From NCBI GenBank assembly GCA_945898275.1, contig CAMDHZ010000018.1:1-58380 (forward strand): DNA of 58,380 nt. Direction: 5' to 3'. A program made the position numbers and the translations under genes. The notes below the pieces were generated by a model that was not told the origin of the DNA, searched no databases, and saw nothing but the letters and a program-made list of their open reading frames with translations. This DNA comes from Chitinophaga pinensis. GTDB taxonomy: Bacteria; Bacteroidota; Bacteroidia; UKL13-3. Below, one piece after another: positions 15,919 to 26,313 of this stretch (position 1 is its first letter; the number at the start of each line of letters is the position of its first letter).

Positions 15919-18900
15919 TTACTGCTTTATTACTTTTCTAACTACCCATTCGTTGTTCATTTGAACACGAATCATATAAACACCAGCAGGAAGATTTGAA
16001 AGTTCAGTTAAACTAACTTTATCTCCATCAGCTTTAATTGTAAAAGATGATTTGTGACAAATAGAACCCATAACATTTACAACTTCAATATTTCCATTTC
16101 CAGCCTCATTAGCTGCGATGAAAATTGAAATTTCATTGTTAAACGGAACAGGGAAAACAGTAACATCTGTTTCAGTATCATCTCCAAAACGAACCGTTCT
16201 AACTTGGCTGTACTCGAAAGTTCCATCCAAATCAACCATTTTTAAGCGGTAGAAAACTACATTAGTATTTAATACCTCTGCAACATTTGCATCTTTAAAT
16301 TGGTAGCTAATCATTCTATTGCTGTTTCCAGCAGCTTTTACTTTATCAATAGCTTCAAACTTGCCATATTCTACGGCTCTTTCTATAATAAAATGACTGC
16401 TTCTTATTTCAGATGCAGTATTCCAATACAAACCAGCATTTGTACTGCCTTCCTTAACAGCTTCAAAGCTTGAAAGCGCAACAGGAAGTGGAGAGATATC
16501 AGTTGTACCGGTAAAATCAGAGAAATCTGACAAGCCAGTTACACCAAAGTCCATTGCAACAGTATCAACAGTTGTAGCAGTAGAACCATAATGTACCCAA
16601 TATCCAGAACCAGTTGGTTTCTTAGCCATTTTTAAATCAGATGCAAATGGCACGGTTCCTAACATATTAGGATCATAAATAAGATCTAAATCGTAGTTAA
16701 AGAAAGATCCACCTGTTGCATTAATTCTCCAGAACACATCCATGTAATGTGCGCCCGTAATTGTTCCATTATTTGTAGGATTACTGATTAAAGCGCCTGA
16801 ATGATATGTTCCTGAAATTGCTGAAGGTAAAGTACCTGAAAAGCCCCATACTAATTTACCAATGGTATCACCGTAAAGCAACATATGTTGTGTGTTTCCG
16901 CCACCAATTGAACCAGTAAAGGTTACAGCAGGAGGAGTTGAAGTTGGTGTAAATTCAAATGCACCAATATCTGTTGCACCTGTTGCTACCATTGTACTTC
17001 TGTTTGCACCGTTGAAATCATTGGTTACAAAAGTAGATTGCACACCGCGACCATTAGATGCCCAAGCATTAGATGCAGTTACCAATGGTGATAAATTACT
17101 ACTAGAAGTAAAGGAAATGTTTGAAGTTAATGACCTTCTATCTGACCCAGCATAAATTGCATTTCTGAAAGTTAAGAAAGCTGCAGGTGTATAATTCAAA
17201 CCATTTGAGTAAATCAAGTTGGTTCCACCTGTGTAGTATAAATTATTATCCGATTGAGGGGTACCGGTTATTGCTTGGAAATTTGCATAGTAAGCTGCAT
17301 ATCCAGTATTTGACCACAAAATGTTATTGAAAAGTCTAACATTATTAGAGGCTGTAACTTGCGGAACAGCTGGTGTGGTAGAGTGACCAGAATAATAATA
17401 AGCATATGAGGTTGCAGAAGAATTCAAACGAACCGTATTATTCATGGTATACAAATTCGAAGTATTAAACAATGCTATTCCGTACTGTGTGCCTGTTGAA
17501 AGCATATTAATAACATTGTTCTTAATTTGACCAACCCCAGTTTCGCCATAGTATCCATTAGTTGCCATATAAATACCATATGTAGAGAATGGCAACTGGA
17601 AGTTATTTCTGCTAATTTCTGTATTACCAGAAGTGCTTGCTAGGAAAATACCATAATATCCTTGAGAGGTATTACCATCGAAGAAGTTGTTTCTAATTTT
17701 GGTTTCGGCGCGGCTAGTTAAGTTAATAGAAGCCCAATAAGCCTGAACAAAGTTATTAGAGTCAATCTCTAAGCCTGGAGAAAACTGGTTGATGATGTTT
17801 TGTCCACCCATCCAAACGCCATAAGAACCTTGGCGTATTTGGTTATTAACAATTCTGATATTGGTAGCATTATCTCCATTTGGTCCATAAACAACGGCCA
17901 ATAAATCACTAGTACTTGTAGTGGTAATTCCCTCTAAAATACAGTTTCTGATAATTAAATTATTCGTATTTGTATTGGTTGGTGTCCATTTGTTAATTGA
18001 AAAAACCCTGCCATTTGTAACATTTGTATTTCTAATAGTTAAGTTAAGGAAAGTAGCAAAAGAAACACCTCTTAAACGAATGGTGTAGTTATCTGCTGGC
18101 GTGGCAGTAGCAGAAGTGATAATAACATTTGCAGGGTTACCTGTAAGTGAACGGAATAAAATTCGTGAAGTATCATTGGTACCTGCAATTGGTGACATAT
18201 CAAACTGCCCTGTATAAGTGCCAGAGGCAATATTAAAGATTACATTTCCAGCAACACCGCCACAAGTTAATCTATTAATCGCATCACCAATAGTTAAAAA
18301 GTTATTGGCACCTGAACCGCTTGGATTGATAGTGTAGGTTCCAACCAAAGCACCACAGATGTTTAAAAAAGCAGTATCATTTAGGTTTTGAGGATCAACA
18401 ACAGTATTAGGTTGCGAAGTATATGCCTTAAATGTAATTAATCCGCCAACAAAGTTAAACCTTTGGTTGGTTCCACCTGGGCCACTTGTACTGTCAAAGG
18501 TAACTGTATCGGTTGCGCCTGGCAAAATAGTGCTAGTAATAGTTCTAGTAACTGGAGTAGAACCACCGTTGTAATGTACATTAAGAGAAGTGATTGTGCT
18601 TATTCCAAAGTTTCTTACAACCACTCGAACATTGGTTAAACCAGAAAGCGTTGGTTGAGAAGGCTGCAAAATTGCAATCACACCAGCATCGTCATTTGGC
18701 TTAGCGAATTCATTAACACCCGCATCAGGAGCAACTGTACTTCTTGTAACTCCGTCTATATCATCCACAACTGTTGCAATTGGAATACCAATTGAATCTA
18801 ATTGAGGATTAATAGAACGTAAATTTGTCGCTGATAAGAAACTTGGATTTGTCCAAATACTTAATGAATCTAAACCTGGCACAAATACAGCCATAGCAGT

Positions 18901-21900
18901 TACATAATTTGCCAAGGCTGGGTAAATGGTGTTTATAATCCTATATGGATAGGTTGAAGTTGAAAAATAAACGTTGTTGTTTGCAAGAATTGAGCTGATT
19001 GATAGAGAACCAGTTGATGGAATCCATGAAGCCATAGCGCCATTAGGAGAAGCAAACACATTATTAACTAATCTTAAGTTATTTGAGGTTGAAACGTTAT
19101 TGTAATTTAAATAGAGGGCACAACTAACATAACTAGCATCTCCAGAAGTATTATGAACAGAATTATGAGCAATGTCTGTGAATGCATTTCCTGCATCATA
19201 AATTCCATAAGTAGTATAGGTGATTGCACCTAACTGGAACATGTTATTAGCAATAACATTTCTATTTGTTGAAGTTCCAAAGTTCTGAGTTAAGAAGATA
19301 CCATAACCTCCCAATTGATTACTTGTTTGATTTTTGGTTACAATGATACCATTATCACACAAAGCATAATAAAGTGGACAAGCAAAAGTATTAATTCCGT
19401 TGCCAGAACCAGTAATAGTATTTCTTGTGGTTACAATGCCATTTTGTGCGTAGGCATAAACGCCATAATAGAAAGGATTAATAAAGTTTGAGTTTCTAAT
19501 CACATTACCAACTGATTTTGTTGTGGTGTTATTAAAGAAGTTCACACCATAGTAACCACCAATGATTGTGCAACTGTCTACCAGCAAAACATTACCATTA
19601 TTACCGGCAAAGTTTAGGTTCAAAGCGTTACCACTAGAAGCTATACCTGCAAAAGTTGTAAAACCTATTGTTAACTGCGCTACTCTTACAGTAGAACGAA
19701 TTACACTGTTACTATCAGCACTGTTTGTAAATAGAACACCATAACCGCCACCTGAAAGCGCATTTGATTCAATTGTTAGGTTTCTAAATACTAAATATTT
19801 GGCACCATCCACTAATATCGTAGCTCTTTGACCGGAGGCCGTGTGAACGATTTTGGTAGAAGATGAATCAGCACCTCTGTAGGTAATCGTATTGATTGGG
19901 GAAGACCCAGGTATTTTGCCAGTAAATGTTAAAGAACCATTGTAAGTACCTGGAGCTATATTTACTACAACTGGTCCATTAACACCGCAAGTTTGAAGCA
20001 ATTGCGTTACGGCTGTAATTGAGTTGAAGGTAGAATCATTTGTAGGAATGGCAGCATTTACAAATAAGTTACCAGAAAGTGCTGTACAAACAGTAATACT
20101 AGCTGTGTCATTTACTGGGAAACTATCCGATGTAGAATTTGGCATCGAAGTCCAAGCTTTAATTCTGTAAACACCTGGATTTAAAAAATTAAAGGTTCCA
20201 GCAGAAGTAGTAACGGTATCATCCTTTGCTAAAAGTCCACTCCAAAGATTTGGTGATTGAACGGAATCATTAACCGTCCAATTAATAAAGGATGTTGTTA
20301 ACGTATTTGTTCCAAAGTTCTTCAATAATACATTTACATTTTGTGTACCTAATGAAATTGGATTAATAGGTGAAGTAATACGAGTTAAACCTGCATCATC
20401 ACCATATATTCCAAATTCATATGCACCTGGATCTGGTGTAATAGCATTTCTTAACGCACCTGTTACATCTCTAGGAACATCCGCTGTAACAAAACCGATG
20501 TTATTAACAGTATCGCTGCCTGGCATGTAATATTCAGGACCAACAGACAATCTGAATAATGGATCAGCACTCACGCTGTTTTGGTCGTATGCACTAGCAT
20601 TTACAGCCCTCCAAGCAGTGAATGTGGTAATATTTCCTCCATGGAAGCCTACAAAATTATTGGTACCAGTTTGTTTTAAATGTACTACGTTGTTATTGAT
20701 AACATAACCTGCACCCGTTGTGGCTAAATAGTAAATATACTTCGCACCAGAACCTCCTCTATTTAAAAACCAGATATTGTTTCTAATTGTAGTAGTAGTA
20801 GGCGTGCCAGAATTATAATATAAATAAGTAACACTAGTAGAAGTTGAAGTAGGATGGTCAACCACAAAAATATTGTTGAACAACCTTATGTTACTAGCAC
20901 TTAATTGGTAGAACCCATAAATAGTACCATTGAACCTAATATCATACATTTGGTTGTTGCGAATGATAATTGGTCTATTAGTTTGTGTATTGGTAGCAAT
21001 CAAAAAATAGCCATAGAATGTACCAGTTGTTGTTTGTAAAGCTTGATATGGTTGTTTAATCACATTATTTTCAATGGTATCTTGGTTAACACTATTTACC
21101 ATATAAAATCCATAAAAAGTAGTTGGAGATGTTTTTGTTGGACGAGATAATACATTTCCAGAATAAGTGGTTCCGGCGCTATATGCTACATAAAATCCGA
21201 AAACTGTAAAATCTCTTAAAATATTATTTTTAAACACATTGAAGGTGTTTACTCCATTATTAACCGCTTGTGGCTGGTATGCAATGGCGTAATAAGGACC
21301 TCCAGTAGAATTTCCGATGATTTGGTTGTTTTCAATTAAGTTATTGCTACCATTGATGCCGGTTGTTGTTGGATTGCCCAAACTACCAGTAAATGCAATA
21401 CCAGCTGACAATGAACTTCCTGTTACCGAACCAATGTCTATGGTATTGTTCAAAATTTTATTAAAATCTGCACCAGCAGTAAAGATGTATCCAATGCCAT
21501 AAGATGCATTTAATGAACGAACAGTTAGGTTATTAAATGTAAAGTAATCTGCTCCAATTAGGTTAATGATACCAATGTTTGAAGGGTCGATATTATTGAA
21601 TTGAATTGTATTGCCGTTGCCATTTACAACGATATTATTGGTAGCGCTTACACCTGGAATAGTTCTAAAAAATAATTGTTCTGTGTAAGGGCCAGAGCCT
21701 GTTACAACATTAATAGTAACAGGACCAGAAACTCCTCCTACAGATAATAGTGTTGCCACATTGGTGAAATTTTGAAAAACTCCCGCACCAGTTCCTGCTG
21801 CATTAACCGTTAAAGTGCCAGCAGAAGCTGGTGCTGTAACGCTAGATAAAGAATTATTATCTGGATTTGGGTCAGCACTACCATTAACATTTCCTAAAGT

Positions 21901-24537
21901 TGCAGTGATATTGAACAAGGTGTTGACAGTTAAGTTAACACTACCCAATAAGATGTTTCCGGAAACTGCTCCGCCTCCAAGTGGACCAGTGTACATAACT
22001 GGCGTTTGGGGTACTCCGTTAACTGACCAATTAATCATGGCACTGTCAATGGTATTTATACCAGCATTTCTAATCTTAACATTTATATTTTGTAATCCAG
22101 CCAAATATGGCGTTGCTGGTACTACAATTTCTGCCATCGCTCCATCTACTGAAATAGGGGAAGCTTCCCATGCGCCAATATCCATTGGGTTGGTTCTAGT
22201 GGCACCTGTAAAATCAACAGGTACAGTTGCAAGTAAGGTTGTATCTCCACTACCATTGTAGGCACCATCTCGAGGTGAATAAACATTTGAAGCAGGATTT
22301 GTAAAGTTAGGTGAAACCTCAATACTTTGTTGGTCTGCAACAGTTAGTGCAGCTCTCCATTGGGTCAAGCCTAAATAATTAACGCCCAAATAATTTGCTA
22401 AGTTGTAATTGGAAGCATTTCCAAAATAAGCATTTCTATTAACAGTTGCACCAGTTGCCCAGCTACCAGTGACATTTAAAGCTAATTTTTGACCAGTTCC
22501 ACCTCTAGTGATTGCAATTAAGTTGTTTCTAAAATCAATAGTTGAGAAAGCGGAGGTTCCTCCAGTAAAATACAAACCCCAAGTTTGACTAGTTGTTGTA
22601 TTGTTAATATTATCAAACAAGAGCGTATTATTATAAAAACGGTTATTGAAAGATGTAAGGAGGTAAAATCCATATTGGGGTCCATTTCCATTGATTTTAT
22701 GGAGTAAGTTATTGGTAAACAAATTGCTTTCTGTTGTGCTATTGGCTCCAGAATAGTTAATCATATACCATCCAAAGAATGTACCTGTATAGGTTGGAGA
22801 ACCGTTGAATATATTAGTGATTTCATTTCTATCAAAGGTTTCAAACCTTGATTGAGAAGAAAGGTAGAAACCATATACTGTAGTTTGTTGAACTTTTGTA
22901 GCCCTTGTTAAAACATTTCCTCTAAAAACAGTTCTATTACCATTTTGCCAATAAATGCCAAATTGGAAAAAGTCTTCAATGCGATTATTGATAAACTGAT
23001 TACCAGAATAAGTATTAAAAGAACTTTGGGGGAACCCAACAATACCATAATACAAACCAAAACTTGCTGTACTACCTTTAATAACATTATTTTGAAATAG
23101 GTTTCCAGCACCATTATTTCCTGAAGTTAAGACTGATGTTAAACTACTTGAAAAAACAATACCCGCAGAGTTGTTAGAGGTGCTTGAGGTAACATTTGTA
23201 ATTTCAATTCTTCCATTTTTGAAAGTATTTGAATCTGCATTTGATAAGAAGTGCAAACCCCAACCAAAAGTATTACTAGTTGAGCGAACAGTTAAACTAT
23301 CAAAAGTTATATGTTTAGCACCTTGAAAACGAATGAGTGCAGGATTTGCAGCAGTACAATTAAATTCCATTGTACTACCAGCACAATTAAATACAACATT
23401 GTTGGTTGCGCTTGCACCAGGAACGGCAAAGAAAGTAACTTGCTCATTGTATGTTCCAGGGCTTACATTAAATACTACTGGAGCAGAAACACCACAAGAA
23501 GTAATAGCAGAGTCTGCAGCACCAAAAGTTCTAAAATTTGTTGCACCAGAACCAGCGGGGTTAATGGTGTAAGTTCCTGCTAAAGGTCCTGAACAATAAG
23601 TAGCTAAACTTCTACAAATGGTATCATTTCCTGGTGTGTTATTACCTGCAAAATTGGGATTATCTGTCCAAGTTCTTAATAAGTAAGTTCCTACTGCTGG
23701 TATACTAACCTGAGTAGTAAATGTGGCTGTATAAGTTGCTCCAGGAGCAATAGATAAACTTGACAAAGATTGAGAAACAGGCGTATTATTATTTAATTGA
23801 TAATATATATCGACACTGGTAATTGTAACAGTTGAAAGATTAGTAAAATTAAATGCAACAGTATTATTACCTACGAAAGGAGAGGCAGGTTGAGTGATGG
23901 TTCCACTGATTAAATCAGCGGTAGAAGAAGGCACTAATAAAGTATAATCCTCATACTCCGCAGAGTAAAAAATAGGTCCACATGGAGAAGCAATTTGATT
24001 TAAGCCGTCGCTAGCAATTCTAATTCTATAAGCTCCAGCAGCCAATGTTGAAGGCAAAATAAATGAACCATTAACAAATAGGTTTGCATTTGTTTGAGGT
24101 GAAGTTAAAACTAACTCTGGGGCTGTTGTAGCAAATGTGCCATCATTGTTATAATCTATATAAATTCTGAAGGTAGTACTATTACCAGCTCCCACTCTAA
24201 TGCTATAATTTATTGTGTCGGAGGCAAGTGCGCGCACAATTAAATTGGTGTAATTAAAATAGATGGGAGCACCAGTCCCGCTGGCAGTTAAATTATTGAT
24301 TTGAGTTGGTAAGGTGGAGGTTCCAAGTGTAACTTGCTGAATACCCATTTGGTAGTTGGCAACATTTGTTGCACCAATGCTGGTACAATAGTTTGGAGGC
24401 GTATAACATTGGGCATTTGTTTTGAAAGTAGCAAAAACTGCTACAAACAATAAAAATGAACCAATCAATGCTGATCCAAATTTTCTTCGAATACTAAAAT
24501 CTAAAGATAATAGTTTTGATAAGTAATAATTTGTCAT
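15919..24537 (-). CDS. Giant T9SS-secreted beta-helix surface protein
   Basis: A 2872-residue exported protein. The signal peptide ends at about residue 43 (ATFKTNA/QCYTPP). A GEVED-type domain follows (about 90-205, IYIDYNNDGTF and SAEYEDYTLLV), then a CARDB-like Ig domain. Four modules start at about residues 318, 908, 1484 and 2061 with a shared opening (GTYTINPAGSGATNF-like, then CGV..PVVFN and GTYNEQ). Each is a right-handed beta-helix rich in Asn ladders, closed by a motif such as MDIGAWE, PDPGAYE, PDAGVNE or TDIGAFE and separated by CARDB-like linkers. The C-terminal 80 residues (FPVPFNNEISI to GVYMIRV and VVRKVIKQ) are a T9SS type A sorting domain. Likely an adhesin or a glycan-binding/cleaving surface protein. 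No catalytic site was identified. Confidence 0.9.
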   Translation of the reverse strand: MTNYYLSKLLSLDFSIRRKFGSALIGSFLLFVAVFATFKTNAQCYTPPNYCTSIGATNVANYQMGIQQVTLGTSTLPTQINNLTASGTGAPIYFNYTNLIVRALASDTINYSIRVGAGNSTTFRIYIDYNNDGTFATTAPELVLTSPQTNANLFVNGSFILPSTLAAGAYRIRIASDGLNQIASPCGPIFYSAEYEDYTLLVPSSTADLISGTITQPASPFVGNNTVAFNFTNLSTVTITSVDIYYQLNNNTPVSQSLSSLSIAPGATYTATFTTQVSIPAVGTYLLRTWTDNPNFAGNNTPGNDTICRSLATYCSGPLAGTYTINPAGSGATNFRTFGAADSAITSCGVSAPVVFNVSPGTYNEQVTFFAVPGASATNNVVFNCAGSTMEFNCTAANPALIRFQGAKHITFDSLTVRSTSNTFGWGLHFLSNADSNTFKNGRIEITNVTSSTSNNSAGIVFSSSLTSVLTSGNNGAGNLFQNNVIKGSTASFGLYYGIVGFPQSSFNTYSGNQFINNRIEDFFQFGIYWQNGNRTVFRGNVLTRATKVQQTTVYGFYLSSQSRFETFDRNEITNIFNGSPTYTGTFFGWYMINYSGANSTTESNLFTNNLLHKINGNGPQYGFYLLTSFNNRFYNNTLLFDNINNTTTSQTWGLYFTGGTSAFSTIDFRNNLIAITRGGTGQKLALNVTGSWATGATVNRNAYFGNASNYNLANYLGVNYLGLTQWRAALTVADQQSIEVSPNFTNPASNVYSPRDGAYNGSGDTTLLATVPVDFTGATRTNPMDIGAWEASPISVDGAMAEIVVPATPYLAGLQNINVKIRNAGINTIDSAMINWSVNGVPQTPVMYTGPLGGGAVSGNILLGSVNLTVNTLFNITATLGNVNGSADPNPDNNSLSSVTAPASAGTLTVNAAGTGAGVFQNFTNVATLLSVGGVSGPVTINVVTGSGPYTEQLFFRTIPGVSATNNIVVNGNGNTIQFNNIDPSNIGIINLIGADYFTFNNLTVRSLNASYGIGYIFTAGADFNKILNNTIDIGSVTGSSLSAGIAFTGSLGNPTTTGINGSNNLIENNQIIGNSTGGPYYAIAYQPQAVNNGVNTFNVFKNNILRDFTVFGFYVAYSAGTTYSGNVLSRPTKTSPTTFYGFYMVNSVNQDTIENNVIKQPYQALQTTTGTFYGYFLIATNTQTNRPIIIRNNQMYDIRFNGTIYGFYQLSASNIRLFNNIFVVDHPTSTSTSVTYLYYNSGTPTTTTIRNNIWFLNRGGSGAKYIYYLATTGAGYVINNNVVHLKQTGTNNFVGFHGGNITTFTAWRAVNASAYDQNSVSADPLFRLSVGPEYYMPGSDTVNNIGFVTADVPRDVTGALRNAITPDPGAYEFGIYGDDAGLTRITSPINPISLGTQNVNVLLKNFGTNTLTTSFINWTVNDSVQSPNLWSGLLAKDDTVTTSAGTFNFLNPGVYRIKAWTSMPNSTSDSFPVNDTASITVCTALSGNLFVNAAIPTNDSTFNSITAVTQLLQTCGVNGPVVVNIAPGTYNGSLTFTGKIPGSSPINTITYRGADSSSTKIVHTASGQRATILVDGAKYLVFRNLTIESNALSGGGYGVLFTNSADSNSVIRSTVRVAQLTIGFTTFAGIASSGNALNLNFAGNNGNVLLVDSCTIIGGYYGVNFFNNTTTKSVGNVIRNSNFINPFYYGVYAYAQNGIVTTRNTITGSGNGINTFACPLYYALCDNGIIVTKNQTSNQLGGYGIFLTQNFGTSTNRNVIANNMFQLGAITYTTYGIYDAGNAFTDIAHNSVHNTSGDASYVSCALYLNYNNVSTSNNLRLVNNVFASPNGAMASWIPSTGSLSISSILANNNVYFSTSTYPYRIINTIYPALANYVTAMAVFVPGLDSLSIWTNPSFLSATNLRSINPQLDSIGIPIATVVDDIDGVTRSTVAPDAGVNEFAKPNDDAGVIAILQPSQPTLSGLTNVRVVVRNFGISTITSLNVHYNGGSTPVTRTITSTILPGATDTVTFDSTSGPGGTNQRFNFVGGLITFKAYTSQPNTVVDPQNLNDTAFLNICGALVGTYTINPSGSGANNFLTIGDAINRLTCGGVAGNVIFNIASGTYTGQFDMSPIAGTNDTSRILFRSLTGNPANVIITSATATPADNYTIRLRGVSFATFLNLTIRNTNVTNGRVFSINKWTPTNTNTNNLIIRNCILEGITTTSTSDLLAVVYGPNGDNATNIRIVNNQIRQGSYGVWMGGQNIINQFSPGLEIDSNNFVQAYWASINLTSRAETKIRNNFFDGNTSQGYYGIFLASTSGNTEISRNNFQLPFSTYGIYMATNGYYGETGVGQIKNNVINMLSTGTQYGIALFNTSNLYTMNNTVRLNSSATSYAYYYSGHSTTPAVPQVTASNNVRLFNNILWSNTGYAAYYANFQAITGTPQSDNNLYYTGGTNLIYSNGLNYTPAAFLTFRNAIYAGSDRRSLTSNISFTSSSNLSPLVTASNAWASNGRGVQSTFVTNDFNGANRSTMVATGATDIGAFEFTPTSTPPAVTFTGSIGGGNTQHMLLYGDTIGKLVWGFSGTLPSAISGTYHSGALISNPTNNGTITGAHYMDVFWRINATGGSFFNYDLDLIYDPNMLGTVPFASDLKMAKKPTGSGYWVHYGSTATTVDTVAMDFGVTGLSDFSDFTGTTDISPLPVALSSFEAVKEGSTNAGLYWNTASEIRSSHFIIERAVEYGKFEAIDKVKAAGNSNRMISYQFKDANVAEVLNTNVVFYRLKMVDLDGTFEYSQVRTVRFGDDTETDVTVFPVPFNNEISIFIAANEAGNGNIEVVNVMGSICHKSSFTIKADGDKVSLTELSNLPAGVYMIRVQMNNEWVVRKVIKQ

Positions 24538-24601
24538 AGAAGTTTAGTTAGTTTTTTTAGAATATTTTCCGATTCAATTAATGTAATTTTTTCATAAAAA
24601 A

Positions 24602-24628
24602 AAAGCGAGCCTTTTAAAGGTTCGCTTT
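24602..24628 (-). terminator. Terminator of the trans-sulfuration gene
   Basis: A 12-bp stem (AAAGCGAGCCTT / AAGGTTCGCTTT, one wobble) followed on the minus strand by a long T tract; 37 nt past the stop codon. Confidence 0.88.
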
Positions 24629-24665
24629 CTTAAGATAAAATTAAGTTTTAATTTCAGGTTAAAAA

Positions 24666-25808
24666 TCAGGCAGATAAGGCCCTTTCCAGGTCAGTTAATA
24701 GGTCTTCTATATCCTCAACTCCTACGCTAATCCTCAATAAGTTATCTACCACACCCGCCTTTTCTCTTTCAGCTTTCGGAATAGATGCATGTGTCATTGT
24801 AGCTGGATGATTTATTAAACTTTCTACTCCTCCAAGACTTTCTGCAAGGGTAAAAATGCTAAACGAAGAAGCTATCTTAAAAGTTTTCTCTAAATCTGCG
24901 TCTTTAAGCACGATAGAAATCATACCACCAAAACCTCTCATTTGTTTTTTTGCAACATCATGGTTTGGATGTTCTGGGAAGCCTGGCCAATATACCTTTT
25001 CGATTGCAGGATGATTTTTTAAATAATGCGCTATTTTTTCTCCATTCTCGCAATGTGCTTTCATTCTTAAATGAAGTGTTTTTAAACCTCGTAATACCAA
25101 GAAACTATCTTGTGGGCCTGGAGTTGCGCCACAAGAATTATGAATAAAGGCTAATCTATCATGTAAATCTTGATTGTTTGTAATGAGAGCACCCATTACA
25201 ACATCACTATGCCCACCCAAATATTTTGTTACGCTGTGCATCACAATATCAGCACCTAAATCAATTGGATTTTGAAGGTATGGTGATGCAAAAGTATTAT
25301 CTACTGCTAAGATTAAATTGTTAGCTTTTGAAATAGCTGCACACCTTTCAATATCAACAATTTGCATGGTAGGATTGGTGGGTGTTTCAATCCAAATTAA
25401 TTTTGTTTTATCATTCAAATAATTCAAAATATTATTTGGATCAGCCAAATCAATAAAATGAAATTTAATACCTATTGGTTCATAAATTTTAGTAAACATT
25501 CTATAGGTACCACCATATAAATCATTTCCGGTAATTACTTCATCTCCAGGCAGCAAAAGTTTAACTACAGCATCTGTTGCGCCCATTCCGCTTGAAAAGC
25601 AAAGTCCGTGATTAGCATTTTCAAGTGCTGCCAAACATTTTTCTAAAGCTGTTCTGGTAGGGTTTTTTCCACGCGCATATGCATAACCTTTGTGTTTTCC
25701 TGGACTTTCTTGCCAGAAAGTACTCGTTTGATAAATGGGTGTCATAACTGCTCCTGTAGTTGGGTCTGGTTCTTGACCTGCATGGATGGCTTTTGTTGCA
25801 AACTTCAT
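24666..25808 (-). CDS. Cystathionine gamma-synthase/beta-lyase family enzyme
   Basis: A 380-residue PLP-dependent enzyme of the Cys/Met metabolism family. The PLP lysine is in SVTKYLGGHSDVVMG (about residue 195) and the phosphate-binding part is CFSSGMGATDAV (about 75). Other family signatures are YARGKNPTR, IETPTNPTM and AVDNTFASPYLQNP. The C-terminal substrate part has SLGGVESLINHPATMTHAS and LRISVGVE. The sequence is typical of bacterial cystathionine gamma-synthases, but beta-lyase and gamma-lyase members look alike, so the exact reaction is not settled. It has its own promoter and terminator, so it is monocistronic. Confidence 0.9.
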   Translation of the reverse strand: MKFATKAIHAGQEPDPTTGAVMTPIYQTSTFWQESPGKHKGYAYARGKNPTRTALEKCLAALENANHGLCFSSGMGATDAVVKLLLPGDEVITGNDLYGGTYRMFTKIYEPIGIKFHFIDLADPNNILNYLNDKTKLIWIETPTNPTMQIVDIERCAAISKANNLILAVDNTFASPYLQNPIDLGADIVMHSVTKYLGGHSDVVMGALITNNQDLHDRLAFIHNSCGATPGPQDSFLVLRGLKTLHLRMKAHCENGEKIAHYLKNHPAIEKVYWPGFPEHPNHDVAKKQMRGFGGMISIVLKDADLEKTFKIASSFSIFTLAESLGGVESLINHPATMTHASIPKAEREKAGVVDNLLRISVGVEDIEDLLTDLERALSA

Positions 25809-25824
25809 TTTATAAATATTTTGA

Positions 25825-25855
25825 CAAACTTACAGCAGTGAATAACAATTACAAA
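25825..25855 (-). promoter_or_regulatory. Promoter of the trans-sulfuration gene
   Basis: A full-consensus Bacteroidota promoter on the minus strand: TTTG, 19 nt, TAAGTTTG, with the ATG 17 nt further on. Confidence 0.75.
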
Positions 25856-25936
25856 GGCAAGCTTATAGAATAAATAATTTGAAAAATTTGGCATTAAAAG
25901 AATTTAAATTACCTTTCTACCAATATAAACACCCGG

Positions 25937-26302
25937 ATGAGAACGCAATTTATATCCAAAATGAATAAGACTGAAGCAGGTTTTCACCTCTTGATGACCT
26001 TAAGCTTAGCAGATGGATCGATACAAAAGGCAGAAAGCTCTATAATATTAGATTTCCTTGAAAAAAGTTTTCATGAGCCAATAGAAATTATTAAGGAACA
26101 AGCTTTTCTAAGAGCTTGCCCAACGGAAGAACTTATCAATCACTTTACTGAAGTGGCTCATCAATTTTATGTAATGAGTACTGAAGAAGAAAGAAATAGT
26201 TTAATTTCCTTTGCTATGAAGGTTGTTATGGCTGATAAGAAAATGGAGATTGAAGAGAATCAGTTTATTCACTCCCTGTTTGATGCTTGGGCAATCGATT
26301 GA
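25937..26302 (+). CDS. TerB-like helical protein
   Basis: A 121-residue all-helical protein with the two-repeat pattern of the TerB/DjlA-like fold: LLMTLSLADGSIQKAESSII at the start and KVVMADKKMEIEENQFIHSL at the end, each with acidic residues after the helix. This family is named after tellurite resistance but occurs widely as small stand-alone proteins with unclear roles. Two starts are possible, this ATG or one eight codons downstream (MNKTEAGFH), which would fit the domain boundary equally well. It is a single gene between two minus-strand units. Confidence 0.7.
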   Translation: MRTQFISKMNKTEAGFHLLMTLSLADGSIQKAESSIILDFLEKSFHEPIEIIKEQAFLRACPTEELINHFTEVAHQFYVMSTEEERNSLISFAMKVVMADKKMEIEENQFIHSLFDAWAID

Positions 26303-26313
26303 TTAGATTTTTG

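Noticed and set aside
21815-22261. 148-codon plus-strand frame inside the giant gene
   Set aside because: It is antisense to a well-supported coding sequence and has no domain; it arises from the composition of the repeat-rich gene.
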